In this document: piece by piece, positions 1 through 4,489 of the stretch | How positions within the stretch are numbered: the first letter of the stretch is position 1 | How the letters are laid out: each line of letters starts with the position of its first letter | Assembly (NCBI GenBank): GCA_003157315.1 | Contig: PMJE01000238.1 | Span: 1-6,890, forward strand | Reading direction: 5' to 3' | DNA length: 6,890 nucleotides | Source of the DNA: Myxococcales bacterium | GTDB lineage: Bacteria; Myxococcota; Polyangia; Fen-1088 | Translations under genes and position numbers: made by a program | Notes under the pieces: model-generated | Told to the model about the DNA's origin: nothing | Databases searched by the model: none | Seen by the model: only the letters and a program-made list of their open reading frames with translations

Positions 1-394
1 GGCGGGCCGTTTCATCTTCATCGATCGGCAGAATGCGGCGTCTGCGCGCCGAAGCATCGAAGAGGCGGGCCGGCGCATCCGGGGCGGTGTCTCGGTGCTG
101 ATTTTTCCCGAAGGCACGCGCACACGCGACGGGCAGATGGGCCCCTTCAAGAAGGGCGGCTTCCACCTGGCCATGGACGCAGGTGTGCCCATCGTGCCCA
201 TCGCCCTGCGCGGCACGCGCGCGCTCATGCCGCGCGGGAGCCTGCGCGTGAAGAGTGGCGAAGTGTTTGTCACCATCGGCGCCCCCATCCCCACCAGCGG
301 ACTCGCAATCGATGACCGGCCGGCGCTTATCGAGCGTGTGCGCGATGCTATTGCGACCATGGCCGCGGAACCCGGCGGGCCAATTCCACGATAG
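1..394 (+). CDS. plsC: 1-acyl-sn-glycerol-3-phosphate acyltransferase (PlsC family), 3' part only
   Basis: The frame is open from base 2 to the TAG at 392-394, giving 130 visible residues; the start and the N-terminal NHX4D catalytic block lie left of the window. Visible motifs are those of the PlsC/LPLAT superfamily in the right order: GRFIFIDRQN near visible residues 2-11 (acceptor-side block), FPEGTRTRDG at about 35-44 (glycerol-phosphate/acyl acceptor binding), and VPIVPIAL at about 62-69 (the conserved hydrophobic block). Family knowledge: these enzymes acylate lysophosphatidic acid at sn-2 to make phosphatidic acid at the inner membrane face. The protein ends about 60 residues after the last motif, as expected, so the C-terminus looks intact. 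It converges on a tRNA gene 20 bp beyond its stop, and no hairpin terminator is visible in that gap. The acyltransferase assignment is firm; the exact substrate (LPA or another lysophospholipid) cannot be fixed from this fragment. Confidence 0.9.
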   Translation, partial: AGRFIFIDRQNAASARRSIEEAGRRIRGGVSVLIFPEGTRTRDGQMGPFKKGGFHLAMDAGVPIVPIALRGTRALMPRGSLRVKSGEVFVTIGAPIPTSGLAIDDRPALIERVRDAIATMAAEPGGPIPR

Positions 395-414
395 CTCCGA
401 CAGACCCTAGCTTG

Positions 415-486
415 TGGGCGTTGCAGGATTTGAACCTGCGGCTTCCACCGTGTGAAGGTGACACTCTTCCACTGAGTTAAACGCCC
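415..486 (-). tRNA. tRNA-Val, anticodon CAC
   Basis: The minus strand folds into a full 72-nt cloverleaf. The acceptor stem GGGCGTT pairs with AACGCCC over 7 bp with discriminator A. U8 is present and the D stem is ACTC/GAGT. The anticodon stem TCACC/GGTGG (one U-G pair at the base) holds the loop TTCACAC, whose positions 34-36 read CAC and decode GUG (Val). The variable loop is 5 nt, and the T stem GCAGG/CCTGC carries a TTCAAAT loop. The bases after the discriminator read CAA, so the 3' CCA is not encoded and must be added by the CCA-adding enzyme. The gene stands alone, downstream of the dehydrogenase on the same strand and convergent with the plsC fragment. No clear Rho-independent terminator follows it. 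Confidence 0.96.
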
Positions 487-497
487 GTACAGAGTTT

Positions 498-526
498 TGT
501 GTAGGCTGAAACCTCCGTTCCGTCAA
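498..526 (-). promoter_or_regulatory. Putative sigma70-type promoter of the tRNA-Val gene
   Basis: On the minus strand a -35 box TTGACG (526-521, five of six consensus bases) is followed by a 17-bp spacer and TACACA (503-498) as a weak -10 box with three of six consensus bases. The predicted transcription start falls a few bases before the mature tRNA 5' end at 486. The spacing and position fit a tRNA promoter, but the -10 box is poor, so this is a prediction only. Confidence 0.45.
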
Positions 527-718
527 GGGGCTGGCTGATTGTTTCGTTTCTGTCCTCGTGCATCTCAAGGTGTCTGAAAAGGCCGCGCAGTCCCAGCCCA
601 CGGCGCGCTGTGGCGTTCAAGAATCAACATGGAAGCCGTGGGCAGAATTGGTGATGGCACGTGTCCAGTACCAGCCCCGCCCATCACGATTCACGCGGCG
701 GTCACAGACCTCGTGCGC

Positions 719-1774
719 TCACCCACTTTCGTGCACGTTGAGCACGACCTTGATCACGTCGGGATCTCCGCTGTCCACCAGCTTGAAGGCAGCCGCGGCG
801 TCTTGGATGGGCATTTCGTGCGTGATGAGCCGCTCGGGGTGAAGCAGGCGCTTCGCCAGCAAGCGCAGCGCGCGCGGGAACTCGCCTGCGGTCACGCGCG
901 TGGCGATGATCTCGCCTTCCTTCATCACCAGGGTCTTGAAGTGCACGGGCGTGAGCTGTTCGCCCAGGCCGGCGGTCACCACGCGCCCGCCGTGGCGGAT
1001 CATCTGCACGGCTTGGGCCAAGGGCGGCTCGCGGCCGGGTATCTCGTGGGCGTGCCCCACGCATTCGATCACGCAATCAACCCCCACGCCACGGGTCAGT
1101 TCGCGCGCGCGTTCCACAGGGTCGTCATGTCGAATGTCGACCACGTGATCCGCGCCCAGGGCGCGCGCAGTGTCCAGGCGAAACGGGGCCAGGTCGCACA
1201 TAATGGTGAACGCGGCGCCAGCGCCGTGGCAGAGCACGTCGAGCACCGACAGTCCCAGCTTGCCCGCGCCCAGGATCGCCACCGTCTCGCCCGGTTGCAC
1301 GTGTCCACGTTGCAGGACATGGTGACCGAGCCCGTACATCTCGACCATGGGCACGACCTTCATCGCCACGTTGTCGGCTAGACGGTAAAGGTTGGCTTGC
1401 GGAACCGCCACGAACTGGCCGAAGCCGCCGTTCAGATCCAATCCCAGCAGCTTGAGCGTGGCGCAGCAGTTGATGTGTCCTTCTAGGCACGCTGCGCAGG
1501 AGTGACAGGGCAGGATGGGATCCACGGCAACGCGATCGCCGACCGCAAAGCCGCGCACGTCTGGTCCCACTTCCTGGATTACACCGCCGAATTCGTGACC
1601 CAAGATTGCGGGGAATCGCACCCGGCCGTGAAATTCTCCCCGATAGACGTGCAAATCGGTGCCGCAGATGCCGGCGGCGCTGGTTCGCACCAGGACTTCG
1701 CCGCGCCGGATCTCTGGGTCAGCGGCGTCGCCGAAGCGCAGGGTACGATCACTAGTGAGGACGGCAGCTTTCAT
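719..1774 (-). CDS. Zinc-dependent medium-chain alcohol/polyol dehydrogenase (MDR family)
   Basis: The 351-residue product has the usual length and full two-domain layout of zinc MDR enzymes: a GroES-like catalytic domain (about 1-150), then a Rossmann NAD(P)-binding domain. Catalytic zinc ligands are visible as Cys37 in GICGTD (Thr39 as the likely proton relay), His60-Glu61 in GHEFGG, and probably Glu145. The structural zinc site is complete: Cys90, Cys93, Cys96 and Cys104 (CX2CX2CX7C). The nucleotide motif GAGKLG lies at 169-174, and the acidic Asp194 at the end of the second strand favours NAD over NADP. GICGTDLH and the general layout resemble L-threonine 3-dehydrogenase, sorbitol and galactitol-phosphate dehydrogenases, but the substrate cannot be named. 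Translation starts at the ATG at 1774-1772, with GAAGAGG just upstream as a close-spaced Shine-Dalgarno-like sequence. A TATAGT hexamer (1856-1851) could be a -10 box but has no recognisable -35. No pathway partner is adjacent. Confidence 0.93.
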   Translation of the reverse strand: MKAAVLTSDRTLRFGDAADPEIRRGEVLVRTSAAGICGTDLHVYRGEFHGRVRFPAILGHEFGGVIQEVGPDVRGFAVGDRVAVDPILPCHSCAACLEGHINCCATLKLLGLDLNGGFGQFVAVPQANLYRLADNVAMKVVPMVEMYGLGHHVLQRGHVQPGETVAILGAGKLGLSVLDVLCHGAGAAFTIMCDLAPFRLDTARALGADHVVDIRHDDPVERARELTRGVGVDCVIECVGHAHEIPGREPPLAQAVQMIRHGGRVVTAGLGEQLTPVHFKTLVMKEGEIIATRVTAGEFPRALRLLAKRLLHPERLITHEMPIQDAAAAFKLVDSGDPDVIKVVLNVHESG

Positions 1775-1896
1775 GGCCTCTTCGCAAACGGAGACAGACT
1801 AGGGAACGTTGCCGACGCCGACCTGGCCAAGCTGCTCTACGAGTCCGCAGACTATACCTAGGCCGACCACGGTGGGGCGCTCTCGGCGGGACACGT

Positions 1897-3501
1897 CTAG
1901 AAGGATGGTGCCAGCACGCCATCCTCGTCCATGGGCCTGTGGCCCTTCCCGTGGGGAACAGGTTTTTCTGGCCGTGGCGGGCGAGAGTGACCAGCAGTTG
2001 GCGTGCTCGGCGTAGCTTCCAGCGTCGCGTCCAGCGAAGCGGACTCCTCGGGAACGACGGAACGTGCCACGTCCTTGAAGCTCGCCTTCTTGAAGACCAC
2101 AGCCAAGGGAGACTTGCCCTGGGGGACTTCGATCTCAAATGGAGTCACGCCCAGTTGTTCTCCCGTGTCCTTGCGGGCGACTGCAGCTCCGACCGGATCA
2201 GAGCGGAACTTGATGGTCACCTTGGATGGCAAGGCGGGAACGACCGGAAGCGCGGCCGCGGGCGTAGGCGCGGGCGCAGGCGCAGGTGCCGGGTTGGTCA
2301 CTGCCGGTTGCACGACCGCCGGCCGCTCACTTGATCCGGCACGCATCACTAGGAATGCAGCGACGCCACCAGCGGCCAAGGCGGCCACCAGGATGCCAGC
2401 CAGCAAGCCTGTGCGCGATTTTGGAATCACCTCTTCAGCTTCGACCGCGACAGCAGAATCGCGGAAGGTCGACGGCATCGGGGCCGCGCGCGCGCCCAAA
2501 TCTGGGTCATTACCGAGCAGGACCACGTCGCTGACGTGACCGTCGGCCAGCCGCGATGGCGAGGCCCCCCTCTCCGAACCGTACCCGGCCAGCGGGCCAG
2601 GGGTCGGCACGATCGAGGGCGCCAGCGCATAGCGCTCTGGATCGAGCATAGCCACGCGGAAGTCATCCATGCCGCGGAATCGCTCGTCGCGGTTCTTGGC
2701 CAAGGCACGCAGCAGAATGGACTCGCAGGCGGCAGGGATGCGTGGGTTGATGGCGCGCGGCGAAGGAATCGGCGCGGTGATGTGCTTGACGATGATCTCG
2801 CCATAGCCTTCGCCACCGAAGGGCACCTTGCCCGTCATCATCTCGAACAGGATAACGCCCAAGGAATAGACGTCGGCCCGATGGTCGATGTTGGGCCTGC
2901 CTTCGCATTGCTCGGGCGACATGTAGTAGGGCGTGCCCATCACCGAGCCAGTACGTGTCTTGTGAGAAACCTTGTCGTCGCCCAAGGTCAGCTTCGCCAG
3001 GCCGAAGTCGAGCACCTTCACGAAGTCGGTTGTGCCGCCCTTGTGGATGAGAAAGATGTTCTCGGGCTTGAGGTCGCGGTGGATAATGCCGTGCGCATGT
3101 GAGGCAGCAAGGGCATCGGCGACCTGAGCCGCGATGCCGAGAGCACGAGCAGGCTCCAGCGGAGCCTCGCGTCGCAGGCGATCCGACAGAGCCTCGCCCT
3201 GCAGGAACTCCATGATGAAGTAGAAGTCGCCGTCGGTCGTCGTGCCGAAATCGTGGATGTCGACGATATGCTCGTTGCCGATCTGGTTGACCGCTTTCGC
3301 CTCGGTCACGAAGCGAGATACCACCTCCGGATTGCGCGACAGCTCGGGGTGGATCGCCTTCATCGCCACCTTGCGCCCGATGACCGGGTGCTCGGCCAAA
3401 AAGACCACGCCCATCCCTCCCTCGCCAAGTTTGGCCGTGATCGTGTAGTTGCCGATCGTCTGACCGACCGCGATCATGGGTGATGATGCAAGCGAAGCCA
3501 C
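1897..3501 (-). CDS. Transmembrane Ser/Thr protein kinase with PEGA-like outer domain
   Basis: The product has 534 residues. The Hanks-type kinase domain (about 18-285) carries every key element: glycine loop GEGGMG at 26-31, ATP-anchoring Lys48, helix-C Glu67, HRDLKPEN at 141-148 (an RD kinase, catalytic Asp143), DFG at 165-167, an activation loop rich in Ser/Thr, SPE at 195-197 in place of APE, and DVYSLG from Asp210. It should therefore be an active kinase, probably switched on by activation-loop autophosphorylation. A polar linker follows, then one predicted membrane helix (about 366-386), an Ala/Pro linker (about 403-425), and a region (about 427-495) with the SDPVGA ... LGVTPFEIEVPQGK pattern of PEGA domains. 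A basic, Pro-rich tail ends in an acidic stretch. The kinase would face the cytoplasm and the PEGA-like part the periplasm. The target is unknown. It lies 136 bp downstream of the acyltransferase gene. This architecture is common in myxobacteria. Confidence 0.95.
   Translation of the reverse strand: MASLASSPMIAVGQTIGNYTITAKLGEGGMGVVFLAEHPVIGRKVAMKAIHPELSRNPEVVSRFVTEAKAVNQIGNEHIVDIHDFGTTTDGDFYFIMEFLQGEALSDRLRREAPLEPARALGIAAQVADALAASHAHGIIHRDLKPENIFLIHKGGTTDFVKVLDFGLAKLTLGDDKVSHKTRTGSVMGTPYYMSPEQCEGRPNIDHRADVYSLGVILFEMMTGKVPFGGEGYGEIIVKHITAPIPSPRAINPRIPAACESILLRALAKNRDERFRGMDDFRVAMLDPERYALAPSIVPTPGPLAGYGSERGASPSRLADGHVSDVVLLGNDPDLGARAAPMPSTFRDSAVAVEAEEVIPKSRTGLLAGILVAALAAGGVAAFLVMRAGSSERPAVVQPAVTNPAPAPAPAPTPAAALPVVPALPSKVTIKFRSDPVGAAVARKDTGEQLGVTPFEIEVPQGKSPLAVVFKKASFKDVARSVVPEESASLDATLEATPSTPTAGHSRPPRPEKPVPHGKGHRPMDEDGVLAPSF
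2260..2292 (-). repeat. Pro-Ala dipeptide repeat in the kinase gene
   Basis: Codons 404-414 of the kinase read PAPAPAPAPTP, giving a short GC-rich 6-bp tandem repeat. It encodes the start of the flexible linker between the membrane helix and the PEGA-like domain. It is prone to length change by slippage, which would shift the linker by two residues per unit without breaking the frame. Confidence 0.7.
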
Positions 3502-3509
3502 GCTAAAAG

Positions 3510-3513
3510 TCCT
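3510..3513 (-). promoter_or_regulatory. Ribosome binding site supporting a GTG start for the kinase
   Basis: On the minus strand AGGA lies 8 nt before the GTG at 3501-3499. The next in-frame start, ATG at 3477-3475 (residue 9), has no purine-rich sequence ahead of it. This favours the GTG start. The choice affects only eight residues ahead of the kinase domain. Confidence 0.55.
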
Positions 3514-3553
3514 ATACCAGCGTATCTACTACCTTCGGCGATTTCCAGACTTC

Positions 3554-3581
3554 AGTCAAGGATAAGGAGTCAAGGACCAGG
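3554..3581. repeat. 14-bp tandem direct repeat upstream of the kinase gene
   Basis: AGTCAAGGATAAGG (3554-3567) is followed directly by AGTCAAGGACCAGG (3568-3581); 12 of 14 bases match, including the first nine. The pair sits in the 136-bp gap between the acyltransferase stop and the kinase start, about 50-80 bp ahead of the kinase GTG. Read on the minus strand each copy contains CCTTGACT. It could be a binding site for a dimeric regulator in tandem orientation or a duplicated -35-like TTGACT, but no good -10 partner is placed 16-18 bp from either copy. Confidence 0.6.
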
Positions 3582-3637
3582 CGATTGAAACCCTGGAATG
3601 TGATTGTGTTTCCGCCCACTTATCAAAGCCGGAAGCT

Positions 3638-4465
3638 TCAGCCAAAAAAAATCGACCGCCGCTCAAGCAGCAGGTCCGCAATCATGCGGTCGACAACGCT
3701 CCGCACCTGCTCTGCGACTTCCAGCGTGTCGCGATCTGGCTGCGACATGGGCGAGATCGCTTGGCCGATCTGAATGCTCCACTTGGCTGGCACCGGAAGC
3801 AGGCCAAATGGTCCGAGAAGGGGGAAGGTGGGTGTGATTGGGATGTAGGGCAAGCCGAAATGTCTAGCTATGCGCGTTAACTTGGCTACCACGGGATGGG
3901 CCTCCTCGGCGCCTACAATGGCGACCGGGATTATTGGGACCTTGGCCGTGCGCGCCAGCCGAACGAAGCCACCGCGTCCGAAGTTGGTCAGGCGGTAGCG
4001 CTCCCGGTACGGCTTGCCCACGCCGCGCAGGCCTTCGGGGAAAACACCCACCAGATCACCGCGTTCGCAGAGATCGAGGGCGTTGCGCATCGACGCGCGC
4101 ACGCCTCCGATGCGCGCCACCACCGGCCGCATCCACGGCGATCGAACGGCGAAAGTTGCAACCAGGGGCCGCAGGGGTCTGTGCGCGGGATGCAGTGAGT
4201 GGCAAGCGTGGATGAGCATGGCCCCGTCGTAGGGCAGGCCGCCCGAGTGGTTGGCGACCAGCAATGCGGCTCCGCTGGCGGGTACATTTTCCAGGCCGCG
4301 CAGCCGCACACGGAAGTAGCGCGACCATAGAAATTCGAGGGCAGGGGCGGTGCGTTCGAGAAACCCAGAGTCGAAGCCGAAGTCGGGCAGGCCGGCCGGA
4401 TCAGCCATCGGCTGGCGCATGGCCTCGACGATCGCTTTGAGTGCGTCCTTGATCGACGGGTCCAT
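3638..4465 (-). CDS. Lysophospholipid acyltransferase-like protein (PlsC/LPLAT superfamily)
   Basis: The product has 275 residues. The acyltransferase core shows VANHSGGLPYDGAM at about 70-83, with His73 and Asp80 as the likely catalytic pair, then VFPEGLRG at 141-148 (the FPEG acceptor-binding block), a GKPYRERYRLTNFGRGGF stretch at about 150-167, and VPIIPVAIVGAEE at 176-188. NHSGG with an extended His-Asp spacing, plus the KPYRERY/GRGGF segment, points to the branch of the superfamily annotated only as lysophospholipid or phospholipid/glycerol acyltransferase, not classical PlsC. An acyl-CoA or acyl-ACP donor and a membrane lipid acceptor are inferred. No strong transmembrane helix is evident, so it is probably a peripheral inner-membrane enzyme. 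The ATG at 4465-4463 is 24 bp beyond the alaS stop and has no Shine-Dalgarno sequence, which suggests co-transcription and translational coupling. An eight-T run lies just before the stop on the coding strand. Confidence 0.88.
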   Translation of the reverse strand: MDPSIKDALKAIVEAMRQPMADPAGLPDFGFDSGFLERTAPALEFLWSRYFRVRLRGLENVPASGAALLVANHSGGLPYDGAMLIHACHSLHPAHRPLRPLVATFAVRSPWMRPVVARIGGVRASMRNALDLCERGDLVGVFPEGLRGVGKPYRERYRLTNFGRGGFVRLARTAKVPIIPVAIVGAEEAHPVVAKLTRIARHFGLPYIPITPTFPLLGPFGLLPVPAKWSIQIGQAISPMSQPDRDTLEVAEQVRSVVDRMIADLLLERRSIFFG

Positions 4466-4489
4466 AATGGTCGAGTGCAGGCCGGGCTC

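Noticed and set aside
566..600. Possible hairpin in the gap downstream of the dehydrogenase (CGCGC ... GCGCG)
   Set aside because: The stem is short and interrupted, the loop is long, and no T-run follows on either strand, so it does not support a Rho-independent terminator.
629..1381. Long plus-strand open frame (250 codons) opposite the dehydrogenase
   Set aside because: It is exactly antisense to a gene with intact catalytic motifs. Its His/Ala/Arg-rich translation has no recognisable domain and reflects high-GC codon structure on the other strand.
2003..2539. Plus-strand open frame with Gly-Ala repeats
   Set aside because: The repeats are the antisense reading of the kinase's Pro-Ala linker; no independent gene evidence.
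3531..3576. TTGACT hexamers (minus strand) ahead of the kinase considered as -35 boxes
   Set aside because: No acceptable -10 hexamer lies 16-18 bp downstream of either copy; kept only as a repeat.
3632..3639. GAAGCTTC palindrome beside the A/T run at the acyltransferase 3' end, considered as a terminator
   Set aside because: The palindrome has no loop, and on the coding strand the T-run comes before it, not after. It is not a terminator on the minus strand, and the A-run is wrong for one on the plus strand.
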